This document shows, piece by piece, positions 42,002-51,429 of a DNA stretch of 53,737 bases. The position numbers and the translations under genes were made by a program. The stretch is taken from contig NZ_WBVT01000021.1 in NCBI RefSeq assembly GCF_009193355.1, positions 1 through 53,737 on the forward strand. The letters are read 5' to 3'. This DNA is from Bifidobacterium leontopitheci (lineage in GTDB: Bacteria; Actinomycetota; Actinomycetes; Actinomycetales; Bifidobacteriaceae). Position 1 is the stretch's first letter. Each line of letters begins with the position of its first letter. The notes below the pieces were generated by a model, which made no database searches, was not told where the DNA came from, and saw nothing but the letters and a program-made list of their open reading frames with translations.

Positions 42002-44377
42002 TCAGTCGGTGACGGCTCCCTGGTGGAACGTACGGGAGATGACGTCGAGCTGCTGCTCCTTGGTGAGCTTGACGAAGTTCACCGCGTAGCCGGAGACGCG
42101 CACGGTCAGGTGCGGGTACTTCTCCGGGTGCTCGACCGCATCCTCCATGGTCTCCTTGCGCAACACGTTGATGTTCGCGTGGTAGAGGCCGTGGCCGTTG
42201 CCGGCGTCCAGGATGCCGACCAGGTTGTTGATGCGCTCCTCCTCGTCGCGGCCCAGGCCGTCGGGGGTGATGGTGTTGGTCAGCGAGATGCCGTCCAGCG
42301 CGTCGTTGTAGTCGATCTTGCCGACCGAGAACATCGACGGGAGCATGCCGTGGGAGTCCATGCCGTTCTCCGGGTTCGCGCCCGGGGCGTACGGGGTGCC
42401 CTTCTTGTGGCGGGACGGGAAGGAACCGGTGTTCTTGCCGTACTCCACGTTGGAGGTGATGGTCAGGATGGACTGGGTCGGGACGGCGCCGCGGTAGACG
42501 GGCAGGCGCTTGACCTGGCCCATGACGGTGGACACAACCCACTTGGCGATGTCGTCGGCGCGGTCGTCGTCGTTGCCGTAGATCGGGAAGTCGCCGACGG
42601 TCTTGTAGCCGACCACCAGATCGTCATCGGCGCCCTCGACGTACTCGTACTCGTGGCCGGGCTCGTTCTTGGCGTCCTTGTTGTAGATCGGGTACACCTT
42701 GGCGTACTTGCAGGCGGACAGCGAGTCGGCGGCGATGGACAGGCCGGACATGCCGCAGCCGAGGGTGCGGTACACCTCCTTGTCGTGCAGGGCCATCTCG
42801 ATGGACTCGTACGCGTACTTATCGTGCATGTAGTGGATGATGTTCAGCGCCTTGACGTAGGTCTCGGACAGCCACTCGAGGGCCTTCTCGTAGTTGGCCT
42901 TGACCTTCTCGTAGTCCAGCGTGCCGTCGGCCTCGGGCTTGATCGGATCGATGACGCCCTTGTCGATGACCTGCATGCCGGTCATCTCGTCACGGCCGCC
43001 GTTGATCGCGTACAGCAGGGCCTTGGCGGAGTTCACGCGGGCGGCGAAGAACTGCATCTGCTTGCCGACGCGCATCGGGGAGACGCAGCAGGCGATGGCG
43101 GCGTCGTCGCCCCAGTGGTTGCGGATCTCCTTGTCGGACTCGTACTGGATGGCCGAGGTGTCGATGGAGATCTTGGCGCAGAACTTCTTGTAGCCTTCCG
43201 GCAGCTTCGGATCCCAGAAGATGGTGATGTTCGGCTCGGGGCCGGGTCCGAGGTGCTCGAGGGTCAGCGTGTTGAGCAGACGGAACGAGGTCTTGGTGAC
43301 CATAGGACGGCCGTCGTCGGCGAAGCCGGCGTCGGACCAGGTCGCCCAGTACGGGTCGCCGGAGAAGATGTTGTCGTAGTCCTTGGTGCGCAGGAAGCGG
43401 ACGATGCGCAGCTTCATGACGATGTTGTCGATGATCTCCTGCGCGTCGGTCTCGTCAATCAGGCCGGCCTTGAGGTCGCGCTCGAAGTAGCAGTCGAAGA
43501 ACGCGGAGTTGCGGCCGAAGGACATGGCGGCGCCGTCCTGGCTCTTGACGGAGGCGAGGTAGCCCATGTAGGTCCACTGCACGGCTTCCTTGGCGGTCTG
43601 GGCCGGGCGGCTCAGGTCGAGGCCGTACTCGTTGCCGAGCACGATGAGCTTCTTGAGGGCCTTGATCTGCTCGTCATGCTCCTCGCGGAAGCGGATCCAG
43701 TGCTCGATCTCGGTCTCGGTGAAGTCGTTGCGGTAGGGGACGGAGTCCTTGTCGCGCTGCTTGAACTTGATGAGCGCGTTGACGCCGTACAGGGCCACAC
43801 GACGGTAGTCGCCGATGATGCGGCCGCGGCCGTAGGCGTCCGGCAGACCGGTGAGGATCTTGTTGTGACGGGCGACCTTGATGTCCTTGGTGTAGACGCC
43901 GAAGACGCCGTCATTGTGGGTCTTGCGGTAGCGGGTGAAGATCTTCTTGATCTCCGGGTCGGGCTCCTTGCCGGCCTCCTTGATGGCCTGCTCGACCATG
44001 CGCCAGCCACCGTTCGGCATCATCGCGCGCTTGCAGGGGACGTCGGTCTGCAGGCCGACGATCACGTTGTCGACCTCCGGGGACTCGATGTAGCCGGCCG
44101 GGAACGCGTCGATGTCGGCCGGGGTGTGGGTGTCCACGTCGTAGACGCGCTGCTTGCGCTCGACGGCCAGGTAGTTGTCGTCCAGGTACTTCCACAGGTG
44201 CTTGGTCTTCTCCGTCGCGTTGGCGAGGAACGACTCGTCACCGGTGTACGGGGTGTAGTTCTTCTGGATGAAGTCGCGGACGTCGATATCCTTCTGCCAG
44301 TCACCTTCGACGAAGCCGTCCCAGGCCTTGGCCTGAAGCTCCTCGGCAGAGAGAGCGGTCGCATCAACTGCTGTCAT
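42002..44377 (-). CDS. pflB: formate C-acetyltransferase (pyruvate formate-lyase)
   Basis: The 791-residue glycyl radical enzyme converts pyruvate and CoA to acetyl-CoA and formate, a central ATP-yielding branch of bifidobacterial fermentation. The catalytic Cys pair is in [20 protein letters not shown], and the radical Gly is in [20 protein letters not shown] near the C-terminus. Other family regions are [40 protein letters not shown] and [23 protein letters not shown] 44377 follows AAGGAGTGATT. The activating enzyme is encoded downstream. A GTGAGTTATCTCAC palindrome about 95 bases upstream may be regulatory. Confidence 0.96.
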   Translation of the reverse strand: MTAVDATALSAEELQAKAWDGFVEGDWQKDIDVRDFIQKNYTPYTGDESFLANATEKTKHLWKYLDDNYLAVERKQRVYDVDTHTPADIDAFPAGYIESPEVDNVIVGLQTDVPCKRAMMPNGGWRMVEQAIKEAGKEPDPEIKKIFTRYRKTHNDGVFGVYTKDIKVARHNKILTGLPDAYGRGRIIGDYRRVALYGVNALIKFKQRDKDSVPYRNDFTETEIEHWIRFREEHDEQIKALKKLIVLGNEYGLDLSRPAQTAKEAVQWTYMGYLASVKSQDGAAMSFGRNSAFFDCYFERDLKAGLIDETDAQEIIDNIVMKLRIVRFLRTKDYDNIFSGDPYWATWSDAGFADDGRPMVTKTSFRLLNTLTLEHLGPGPEPNITIFWDPKLPEGYKKFCAKISIDTSAIQYESDKEIRNHWGDDAAIACCVSPMRVGKQMQFFAARVNSAKALLYAINGGRDEMTGMQVIDKGVIDPIKPEADGTLDYEKVKANYEKALEWLSETYVKALNIIHYMHDKYAYESIEMALHDKEVYRTLGCGMSGLSIAADSLSACKYAKVYPIYNKDAKNEPGHEYEYVEGADDDLVVGYKTVGDFPIYGNDDDRADDIAKWVVSTVMGQVKRLPVYRGAVPTQSILTITSNVEYGKNTGSFPSRHKKGTPYAPGANPENGMDSHGMLPSMFSVGKIDYNDALDGISLTNTITPDGLGRDEEERINNLVGILDAGNGHGLYHANINVLRKETMEDAVEHPEKYPHLTVRVSGYAVNFVKLTKEQQLDVISRTFHQGAVTD

Positions 44378-44469
44378 AATCACTCCTTGTGTCGTGCAAC
44401 GCATCATCACGTTGTTTGGTCAAGACATGATTGTACTCGCAGCTCATTGGGGACGGGTCGGCGAATCGA

Positions 44470-44483
44470 GTGAGTTATCTCAC
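44470..44483. promoter_or_regulatory. candidate operator palindrome upstream of pflB
   Basis: GTGAGTTATCTCAC has 5-bp arms around TTAT, 93-106 bp upstream of the pflB start and just past the stop-side spacer of the small downstream ORF. It is short, so chance occurrence is possible. Confidence 0.3.
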
Positions 44484-44498
44484 ATTCCCGCGGTCGGC

Positions 44499-44765
44499 TT
44501 ACGCGGCCGTGCCGCCATCCCCGCGACCGGTGTCGCGGCCGGCGTCGACACTGCCGGAATCGCCGTCGTCCTTGCCTTCGTCATCCCACTTGTTCCACTG
44601 CCGGTCCACCTCGTCCCAGGTGAGGTTGCGCTCCTTGGCGATCTTCCACGCGTCGAGCGCGTCCTGCCGGGTCTTGTACGGGCCCATGCGGTGGGTGCTC
44701 GGCGAAATCATGCCGAGTTCCGGCTGTTCGGTCTTCGTGTTGAAATACCAGCGCTTGTCCGCCAT
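44499..44765 (-). CDS. small acidic-tailed protein of unknown function
   Basis: This 88-residue protein begins ADKRWYFNTKTEQPELGMIS and contains MGPYKTRQDALDAWKIAKER. The pattern 'aromatic - product processing length - Y-T-R-x-x-A' is loosely SPOR-like and is seen in small actinobacterial proteins, but I cannot assign a function. The last 25 residues are Asp/Gly-rich. ATG 44765 lies 5 bases after GGAG; a tandem ATG at 44768 is also possible. It lies between pflB and nadE on the same strand. Confidence 0.7.
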   Translation of the reverse strand: MADKRWYFNTKTEQPELGMISPSTHRMGPYKTRQDALDAWKIAKERNLTWDEVDRQWNKWDDEGKDDGDSGSVDAGRDTGRGDGGTAA

Positions 44766-44898
44766 CATCACTCCCCTGCTCACGGCGTTCACGGCGGTGG
44801 GCCGTGACGACCTTCGCCGCCACGGCCCACCGCCATCGGTCCTCACCCAGTCTACTCACCTGGCCGCGTCACGTCGGGCTTGTGTCAACCGGTGTGGC

Positions 44899-44941
44899 GC
44901 TCCCCCAGTCAGCTCCGCTGACAGCCCCCTCCACCGAGGGG
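44899..44941. repeat. BIME-like repeat, copy C
   Basis: The sequence is almost the same as copy B (34179-34223). The first stem reads GTCAGC/GCTGAC rather than GTCGGC/GCCGAC, so both arms changed together. The second stem is CCCCTC/GAGGGG. It lies downstream of nadE. Confidence 0.8.
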
Positions 44942-44966
44942 CGGGAAAACGAAGCGAGGCGCCTAT

Positions 44967-46664
44967 CTACTCGCGGAAGGCGTTGGTGACGGGCAGGCGG
45001 CGGTCGCGGCCGAACGCGAGCGCCGTGACCTTCGGTCCGAGCGGGTACTGGCGGCGCTTCCATTCGGCGCGGTCCACCAGCCGCATGACCGTGTCGACGG
45101 TCTTGGCGTCGAACCCGTCGGCCAGCAGGTCGGCGCGGCCGTGCGCGTGTTCGATGTAGGCGGCGAGCACCTTGTCGAGCAGCGCGTATTCGGGCAACGA
45201 GTCGGAGTCCTTCTGACCGGGGCGCAGTTCGGCGCTCGGCGCCTTGACGATCGAGTTCACGGGAATCATCACGCCGTCCTTGAGCGGCACGCCGGGATCG
45301 CCCTGCTCATTGCCGACGATGCGCAGACCTCCGATGCCCACACCGGCCGCCGCCGCGCGGTTGCGCCAACGTGCCAGCTCCCACACGCGGGTCTTGAGCA
45401 GGTCCTTGATCGGCGCGTAGCCACCGACCGCGTCACCATAAATCGTGGAGTAACCGCACGCCAGCTCGGACTTGTTGCCGGTGGCGACGGCGAGCAGGCC
45501 GAGGCTGTTCGAGTAGGCCATGACGATGACGCCTCGGATGCGCGCCTGCAGGTTCTCGGCGGCCACGCCCTCAAGCTGCAACTGGTTCTGGTAGGCGTTG
45601 AACAGCGGCTCGATCGGCTGCACGTCGTAGTGGGCGCCGATGTTGGCCGCGAGGTCCGCGGCGTCGTCCTTGGAGCCGAGCGACGAGTACATGCTGGGCA
45701 TGGAGATGCCGTGCACGTTGTGGCCGCCGCAGGCGTCGGCGGCCATCGCCGCCACCAGCGCGGAGTCGATGCCGCCGGACAGGCCGAGGCACACGCCGGT
45801 GAACCGGTTCTTGGCCATGTAGTCCTTGAGGCCGAGCACACAGGCGGTGTACACCTCCTCGTCCGGGTCGGGCATGGGCGCGATCTCGCCGGCGGTCTGC
45901 TTCTCGGCGTCCGTATCGAGGTCGAAGAAGCCGAGATGCTCCATGAACATGGGAGAACGTTCGAGCAGCGTGCCGTCGCGGTCGACCACGAAGCTGCCGC
46001 CGTCGAAGACGAGATCGTCCTGGCCGCCCACCTGGTTCACGTAGATCATCGGCGCGTCGACCTCGCGTGCGCGCTTGACCGCAAGGTCGTAGCGCGTGTG
46101 GGTCTTGCCCTCCTCGTACGGCGAGCCGTTCATGGTCATGAGCACGTCGATGTGCTCTTCGGCGAGACGGGCCACCGGGCCGCCGTCCTGCCAGATGTCC
46201 TCGCAGATGGCCACTCCGACGCGCACGCCGTCGATGTCGACGACCACCGTGCGCTCGCCTGCGGCGAAGATGCGGAACTCGTCGAACACGCCGTAGTTCG
46301 GCAGGAAGTGCTTGTCGTAGCCGGCCCACACGGTGCCGTCGTGCAGCACGACCATGCGGTTGCGCGGCTTGTCGAGCGCGTGGTCTGTGCCGACAGTGCC
46401 GACCGCCACGTACAGGTCGCCCAGGCCGTCGGCCTCGAGCTCGGTGGCGAGCCAGTTCGCCTTGTCCCATGCGGCCTGTCGGAAGGTGCGCCGCAGCGCG
46501 AGGTCCTCGATCGGGTACCCGGTGAGGGTCATCTCGGGGAACACGACGACCTGTGCGCCGCCGTGGGCCGCGCGGTGCGCGTACTGGAGGATCTTGTCGG
46601 CGTTGCCGTCGAGGTCGCCTACGCAGGTGTCGATCTGTGCGAGTGCAAAACGAAGCTGAGTCAT
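44967..46664 (-). CDS. nadE: glutamine-dependent NAD+ synthetase
   Basis: The 565-residue enzyme amidates nicotinic acid adenine dinucleotide using ammonia from its own glutaminase domain. The N-terminal nitrilase domain has the Glu in VFPEMTLTGYP, the Lys in GYDKHFLPNYGVFDE and the Cys in GVAICEDIWQDGG. The synthetase domain has the PP-loop GLSGGIDSALVAAMAADACG and ATGNKSELACGYSTIYGDAV. ATG 46664 (TQLRFALAQIDTCVGDLDGN) opens the nitrilase fold; the upstream open frame is not homologous. The C-terminal KRRQYPLGPKVTALAFGRDR is typical. Confidence 0.95.
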   Translation of the reverse strand: MTQLRFALAQIDTCVGDLDGNADKILQYAHRAAHGGAQVVVFPEMTLTGYPIEDLALRRTFRQAAWDKANWLATELEADGLGDLYVAVGTVGTDHALDKPRNRMVVLHDGTVWAGYDKHFLPNYGVFDEFRIFAAGERTVVVDIDGVRVGVAICEDIWQDGGPVARLAEEHIDVLMTMNGSPYEEGKTHTRYDLAVKRAREVDAPMIYVNQVGGQDDLVFDGGSFVVDRDGTLLERSPMFMEHLGFFDLDTDAEKQTAGEIAPMPDPDEEVYTACVLGLKDYMAKNRFTGVCLGLSGGIDSALVAAMAADACGGHNVHGISMPSMYSSLGSKDDAADLAANIGAHYDVQPIEPLFNAYQNQLQLEGVAAENLQARIRGVIVMAYSNSLGLLAVATGNKSELACGYSTIYGDAVGGYAPIKDLLKTRVWELARWRNRAAAAGVGIGGLRIVGNEQGDPGVPLKDGVMIPVNSIVKAPSAELRPGQKDSDSLPEYALLDKVLAAYIEHAHGRADLLADGFDAKTVDTVMRLVDRAEWKRRQYPLGPKVTALAFGRDRRLPVTNAFRE

Positions 46665-46722
46665 AGCCCCATAGTGTACCGCAGTGGGGCGCGCCGCACG
46701 TGACGGTCCGGTTTCCTGTCGG

Positions 46723-47877
46723 CTATTCGGCGAGCTCGTCGAGCACGCGCAGCGCGGCGTTGACGTAGAAGTCCACTGCCGGGCCGACCGCGCCGTCAAA
46801 GCCGATGAAATGCGGGCTGTGCCAGTCGGCGCACCCCGGCTGCCCGTTGGAGCCGATGAACGCGAACACGAGCCGTGTACCGGTCGTGGAGAACTCCACG
46901 AAGTCCTCCCCCGCCATACTCGGCCGGATCGGCTTGAGCGTGGCGTACTGCGGCACGTCGGCGGCGACCGCCTCGCTCAACGCCTCGTCGCCGACCAGAG
47001 GGATCTGGATGCAGTCCCAGTCCACGTCGGCGCTGATGCCGTACGCCTCGGCGGTATGGTCCACTTCAGCGACGAACCGGCGGTGCACGAGCGTCTCGTC
47101 GTCGCGTTCGAAGAACCGCACGGTGCCCTGGAAGCCGGCTTCGGCGGGCACCACGTTCCACACGTCGCCGCCGTGCACTTCGGTGACGGACAGGACCACC
47201 GCGTGGAACGGCGACACGTTGCGGCTTACGATGGTCTGCAGCGCGAGGATCATGGACGCGAGCGCCTCGATGGGGCCGGTCCCCTTCTGCGGGTAGCCGG
47301 CATGGGTGCCCTGCGCGTGCAGCGTCACCTTGAACTTGACGCAGCCGGCCATCATCGGCGTCGTGCCGACCGCGATTTCGCCGGGCGCGTAGTTCGGGTT
47401 GTTGTGCGTGCCGATGATAGCCGTCACGTCGTCGACGGCGCCGGAGTCTACGACCTTGCGCGCGCCGAGCCCGAGCTCTTCGGCCGGCTGGAAGACGATC
47501 TTCACGCTGCCGGCGATGCGGTCGCGGTGCGCGGCCAGCCAGAACGCGGCGCCGAGGAGCCCCGTCATGTGCAGGTCGTGGCCGCAGCCGTGCATCACGC
47601 CCTCGTTCTCGGAGGAGAACGGCAGGCCGGTGTCCTCGCTGATCGGCAGGCCGTCGATGTCGGCGCGCAGTGCGATGCGAGGGCCGGGCCGTGTGCCTTC
47701 GATCAGACCGACCACCCCGGTCTCGAGCGGCGTGTCGAGCACTTCGATGCCGTGGTCGCGCAGCTGGCCTGCCAGATACCGGCTCGTGTCGAACTCCTTG
47801 AAGCTGCGTTCCGGATGCTGATGCAGATGATGGCGGATCTCGATGAGCTCGTCGCTTGCCCCGACGTGTTCGGTCAT
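46723..47877 (-). CDS. M20-family metallo-amidohydrolase (N-acyl amino acid hydrolase type)
   Basis: This 384-residue protein belongs to the M20 peptidase/aminoacylase group. Metal and catalytic sites: LRADIDGLPISEDTGLPFSS, HGCGHDLHMTGLLG, FQPAEELGLGARKVVDSGAV and SMAGEDFVEFS; the dimerisation domain is between. Relatives hydrolyse N-acyl amino acids or short peptides. It lies directly downstream of metQ-metN-metI on the same strand (119-base gap with a weak hairpin), so a role in releasing methionine from N-acyl or peptide forms is a reasonable inference. ATG 47877 follows AAAGGGAAA. Confidence 0.87.
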   Translation of the reverse strand: MTEHVGASDELIEIRHHLHQHPERSFKEFDTSRYLAGQLRDHGIEVLDTPLETGVVGLIEGTRPGPRIALRADIDGLPISEDTGLPFSSENEGVMHGCGHDLHMTGLLGAAFWLAAHRDRIAGSVKIVFQPAEELGLGARKVVDSGAVDDVTAIIGTHNNPNYAPGEIAVGTTPMMAGCVKFKVTLHAQGTHAGYPQKGTGPIEALASMILALQTIVSRNVSPFHAVVLSVTEVHGGDVWNVVPAEAGFQGTVRFFERDDETLVHRRFVAEVDHTAEAYGISADVDWDCIQIPLVGDEALSEAVAADVPQYATLKPIRPSMAGEDFVEFSTTGTRLVFAFIGSNGQPGCADWHSPHFIGFDGAVGPAVDFYVNAALRVLDELAE

Positions 47878-47943
47878 TGCCGTTTCCCTTTCCCTGACGC
47901 TTTCCTTGATGCCGATGCCGGCATCCTTATGCAAATTATGCGA

Positions 47944-47974
47944 ATGCGTGGCCCCGTATGACGGGACCACGCAT
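47944..47974 (-). terminator. weak hairpin downstream of metI
   Basis: ATGCGTGGCCCCG (47944-47956) pairs with CGGGACCACGCAT (47962-47974) with one mismatch, which is a G-U pair in one orientation. It starts 22 bases past the metI stop. No strong T-run follows, so read-through into the M20 gene is likely. Confidence 0.5.
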
Positions 47975-47996
47975 GTCGATGTGCTGTTCGCCTGCG

Positions 47997-48716
47997 TTAC
48001 CGCTGACGCTTCAATATACGCTTGGCGATGGCGTTCGCCACGCCCTGCACGATCTGCACCATGACGATCATGATGATCACCGCGGTCCAGGTGACCGTCT
48101 GGTCGAACTTCTGGTAGCCGTAGGCGATGGCGAAGTTGCCGAGTCCGCCGCCGCCGATGTAGCCGGCCATCGCCGACATGTCGAGCACGCCGATGAACAG
48201 GAACGCGTAGGCGAGGATCAGCGGGGCCAGCGCCTCGGGGATGAGGACCGTGCGGATGATGGTGAACTTGGACGCGCCCATGGACCGGGCCGCCTCGATC
48301 ATGCCGGGATCGACGGGCACGAGGTTCTGCTCGACCAGACGCGAGGTGGCGAACGTGCACATCACGACCATCGGGAAAATGGCCGCGGCGGTGCCGATGG
48401 ACGTGCCGACCACGTTGATGGTCAGCGGCTGCATCGCGGCGAGGAAGATGATGAACGGGATGGGCCGCACGATGTTGACGATCAGGTCGAGGATGCGGTA
48501 GACGACCGCATTCTCGAACAGGTTGCCCGGGCGCGTGCCGTACAGCACCACACCGAGCACCAAGCCCAGGAACCCACCGATCACCAGCGTGACCGACACC
48601 ATCTGCAGGGTCTGCCCGATGGACTGGAACAGCATCGGCTTGAGCACCGTCCAGTCGGTCTGCCGCGCGGCGAGCTCGGCGCCGTGCCCTGCCGCGGTTG
48701 CAATCAAGTTGGTCAT
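47997..48716 (-). CDS. metI: methionine ABC transporter permease MetI
   Basis: The 239-residue protein has five to six membrane helices and the conserved cytoplasmic loop GMIEAARSMGASKFTIIRTV that contacts MetN. RPIPFIIFLAAMQPLTINVV and AGYIGGGGLGNFAIAYGYQK match MetI. An N-terminal segment of about 20 residues makes it slightly longer than E. coli MetI. The start overlaps the metN stop (ATGA at 48713-48716). Confidence 0.94.
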   Translation of the reverse strand: MTNLIATAAGHGAELAARQTDWTVLKPMLFQSIGQTLQMVSVTLVIGGFLGLVLGVVLYGTRPGNLFENAVVYRILDLIVNIVRPIPFIIFLAAMQPLTINVVGTSIGTAAAIFPMVVMCTFATSRLVEQNLVPVDPGMIEAARSMGASKFTIIRTVLIPEALAPLILAYAFLFIGVLDMSAMAGYIGGGGLGNFAIAYGYQKFDQTVTWTAVIIMIVMVQIVQGVANAIAKRILKRQR

Positions 48717-49879
48717 CGTGCCTCCTCCTCATGTCGCACGGCGGCGACGGTGCTGAGCCCCGACGCGGCGACGGCAGCATCATAGTCGACCGGCGCCGCC
48801 GCGGTGCCGAAGTCGATGACGTCGCTGGAGCGCGACAGTTCGGCGAGGAAGCGCTCCACCAGGTCGCCGTCGCCGGAGAACTCGTAGGTGATCGAGCCGA
48901 TGGCCGAACCGGACACGGTGTCGATGCCGCCGTACAGCAGGCTGCTGCCGACCCCGTAGCGGGCGATCAGCTCGGAGATGTTCTGGCCGGACGCGCTGAC
49001 CGCCGCGCCGGAAGCCCCTCCCTGGGACTCGCGCTGGCGGATGAGCACCGTGACGATGCGCCCGGACCATTCGTCATGCAACGACGCGACGCGGGCCGGC
49101 TCGGGCAGTCCGGAGACCGCCGTGGCGATGAAGCGTTTGGTCACCGCCTGCTGTGGGGCGGCGAACACGTTGTACACGTCGCCCTGCTCGACGACCTTGC
49201 CGCCGCTCATCACGGCGACGCGGTTCGCGATCTGCTGCACCACGCTCATCTGATGCGTGATGAGCACGATCGTCACGCCGAACTCCTCGTTGACGCGCTT
49301 GAGCAGCGCCAGCACCTCGCCGGTGGTCTCCGGGTCGAGCGCGCTGGTCGCCTCGTCGGCCAGCAGGATCTGCGGGTTGGTGGCCAGCGCACGGGCGATG
49401 CCGACGCGCTGCTTCTGCCCGCCGGACAGCTGCGACGGGTATTTGTCGGCCTGGTCGGACAGTCCCACGAAGTCGAGCAGTTCGGCGACGCGCTTGTCCT
49501 GATAGTCCTTACGCCAATGGTCAAGCTGCAACGGATAGGCGATGTTGCGCGCCACGGTCTTGGTGGAGAACAGGTTGAACTGCTGGAAGATCATGCCGAT
49601 CTTCTGCCGAACCGGGCGCAGCTTGGCCTCGCTCAGGCCGGTGACGTCCTGCCCGAGCACCGTCACCGTGCCGCTGGTCGGCCGTTCCAGCGCGTTGATG
49701 AGCCGCACCAGCGTCGACTTGCCCGCACCGGAGTAGCCGATGATGCCGAAGATGTCACCCTTGTCGATGGTCAGGCTCACGTCGTCGACCGCCCTCATCG
49801 TCTCGGGCCGGCCGACGGTCGCTCCCCGACGCCGGTACTCCTTGACGACATGGTCGAAGGTGATGATCGCCTCTGTCAT
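48713..49879 (-). CDS. metN: methionine ABC transporter ATP-binding protein MetN
   Basis: This 388-residue ATPase has Walker A GYSGAGKST, the MetN-typical IGMIFQQFNLFSTKTVARNI, signature LSGGQKQRVGIARAL, Walker B ILLADEATSALDPETT and switch LITHQMSV. A C-terminal NIL domain of about 130 residues binds methionine for feedback inhibition in relatives. ATG 49879 follows AGTAAGGATCC. The gene overlaps metI and is separated from metQ by 203 bases containing a strong hairpin. Confidence 0.95.
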   Translation of the reverse strand: MTEAIITFDHVVKEYRRRGATVGRPETMRAVDDVSLTIDKGDIFGIIGYSGAGKSTLVRLINALERPTSGTVTVLGQDVTGLSEAKLRPVRQKIGMIFQQFNLFSTKTVARNIAYPLQLDHWRKDYQDKRVAELLDFVGLSDQADKYPSQLSGGQKQRVGIARALATNPQILLADEATSALDPETTGEVLALLKRVNEEFGVTIVLITHQMSVVQQIANRVAVMSGGKVVEQGDVYNVFAAPQQAVTKRFIATAVSGLPEPARVASLHDEWSGRIVTVLIRQRESQGGASGAAVSASGQNISELIARYGVGSSLLYGGIDTVSGSAIGSITYEFSGDGDLVERFLAELSRSSDVIDFGTAAAPVDYDAAVAASGLSTVAAVRHEEEAR

Positions 49880-50000
49880 GCTTTGGATCCTTACTTGATG
49901 TCTGCCGATGGCCGAGTGTCCCGCAGCCGGGTCCTGCCGCGGACAAGCCGACGGCCGAATCGGCCGCCGGCCCATGATAGCCCATACGCAGGGCACGAGT

Positions 50001-50046
50001 GTCGGCTCGACCCCGACCGGTGTCTCCGGTGCGGGACCGAGCCGAC
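50001..50046 (-). terminator. hairpin between metQ and metN
   Basis: GTCGGCTCG (50001-50009) pairs with CGAGCCGAC (50038-50046), with an inner ACCGG/CCGGT stem. It lies 37 bases past the metQ stop. No T-run follows, so it may attenuate or stabilise the metQ end, which would raise MetQ over MetNI. Confidence 0.6.
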
Positions 50047-50060
50047 GCTGGTTTCGTCGT

Positions 50061-50087
50061 TGGCCTACTTGGCCTACTTGGCCTACT
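50061..50087 (-). repeat. 9-bp tandem repeat that triplicates the metQ stop
   Basis: GCCAAGTAG occurs three times in tandem on the minus strand. TAG stops fall at 50083-50085, 50074-50076 and 50065-50067, all in frame, so the terminal codons Ala-Lys-stop are repeated. Confidence 0.9.
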
Positions 50088-51063
50088 TGGCGTTCTCGGC
50101 GTCCTTCTGGATGTCGGCCAGGTAGCCCTGCAGCTCGGACGCGCTGAACTTGTCGGCGAACACGGCGGTGCCGCCGGAGTTCTCTTGCAGCTTGTCGAGC
50201 ACGTCCTTGGTCTGGAAGATCTTGATGAGCTTGAGGTACGTCTCGTTGTTCACGTCGGCCTTGCGGGAGACGAACACGTTGATGTACGGGCGGGCCTCCT
50301 CGCTTTCGGCGTCGTCCTGGTAGATCGCGTCCGTGGGCTTGAGGCCCGCGTCGGCCACGTAGTCGTTGTTGATGACGCCTGCGGCGATCTGCGGATCCTT
50401 GAGCGAGTTGGCCACCTGCTCGGCCTTCAGCGGCGTCACCTTGACCTTGGACTTGGACTCGTCGATGTCGGCGGGCGTGGAGAACGCGGTCCACTTGTCC
50501 TTGAGCTCGATGAGGCCGGCGGCCTTGAGCACGCCGATGGCGCGCGCCTGGTTGGTCTCGTCGTTCGGGATGGCGACGGTGGAGCCGGCCTCGATGTCCT
50601 TGATGTCCTTGACCTTATCCGAGTACACGCCGAGCGGATAGATGGCGGTGCCGCCGATCGGCTGCAGGTCCTTGTTGTTCTGCTCGTTGTAGTTCGCCAG
50701 GTACAGCAGGTGCTGGAACTCGTTGAGGTCGAGGTCGCCGGAGTCGAGCGCCGGATTCTCGGACGTGTAGTCCTGGAAGTCGACGATCTTCACGTAGATG
50801 CCCGCCTCCTTGGCCTTCTTCTCGAATTCCGGCCACTGCGGGTCGGTGGCGCCGACCACGCCGATCTTCACCGGGTTGGACTCGCTGCCCTTGGCTGCCT
50901 CAGTGGTGCCACGCGTCGCGCGGTAGCCGAAGAACACGCCGACCGCGATCAGCGCGATCACGACGACGGCGATGATGATGTTGCGTGCGGTGTGGTTGAC
51001 GCGGACCGGCTCTTCGGGGCCGCCCGCCTGAGGGGTCTGCGATGCTGTCGTCTGTGCGGTCAT
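50083..51063 (-). CDS. metQ: methionine-binding protein MetQ (NlpA family), membrane-anchored form
   Basis: The 326-residue substrate-binding protein has the NlpA-family core: VKIGVVGATDPQWPEFEKKA, VKIVDFQDYTSENPALDSGD, LDLNEFQHLLYLANYNEQNN and GVYSDKVKDIKDIEAGSTVA. Unlike most MetQ proteins it has no lipobox Cys. Instead a membrane helix (ARNIIIAVVVIALIAVGVFF, about residues 26-45) anchors it with about 25 residues in the cytoplasm. ATG 51063 follows GGAAG. It precedes metN and metI in the same direction. Confidence 0.92.
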   Translation of the reverse strand: MTAQTTASQTPQAGGPEEPVRVNHTARNIIIAVVVIALIAVGVFFGYRATRGTTEAAKGSESNPVKIGVVGATDPQWPEFEKKAKEAGIYVKIVDFQDYTSENPALDSGDLDLNEFQHLLYLANYNEQNNKDLQPIGGTAIYPLGVYSDKVKDIKDIEAGSTVAIPNDETNQARAIGVLKAAGLIELKDKWTAFSTPADIDESKSKVKVTPLKAEQVANSLKDPQIAAGVINNDYVADAGLKPTDAIYQDDAESEEARPYINVFVSRKADVNNETYLKLIKIFQTKDVLDKLQENSGGTAVFADKFSASELQGYLADIQKDAENAK

Positions 51064-51429
51064 AACTGTTTCTTCCCTTCCGCATCCCGCCGGCCATGCC
51101 GGCCTGGATGTCGTTCTTCTGATCTTCATTCGTGCTTGAGGATGCTTCCGGAGCCACTGTGACAACGGCCCCGTGCATCCGGACAACGACCACCATACGG
51201 TATCATGGGGCCGCATGAGGCGAAAAACGGCGAATCGGCTTATACATGTTCGTTATAAGGCGCGCATGATCCCAGTCGTACAGCGGAACCGATAACGGGT
51301 TATGCGCCGGTGCGCGAAGGCTCACGCACCGGTTGCACGCCGGCTCGCGCGCCGTCTCGACGGCCGCCGGTCATCCAACGATGTCCTTACACTTGAACTG
51401 GTTTTCGGCCTACATCGCGGAGGTTACGC
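51064..51429. other. divergent spacer between metQ and the HAD phosphatase
   Basis: No gene is supported over 366 bases. It must hold promoters for both genes. A weak palindrome, CTTATA...TATAAG (51239-51259), is the only paired element I noted. No riboswitch was recognised. Confidence 0.45.

Noticed and set aside
41768..44473. Plus-strand open frame of 901 codons opposite pflB
   Set aside because: It lies opposite the highly conserved pflB and has no recognisable motif.
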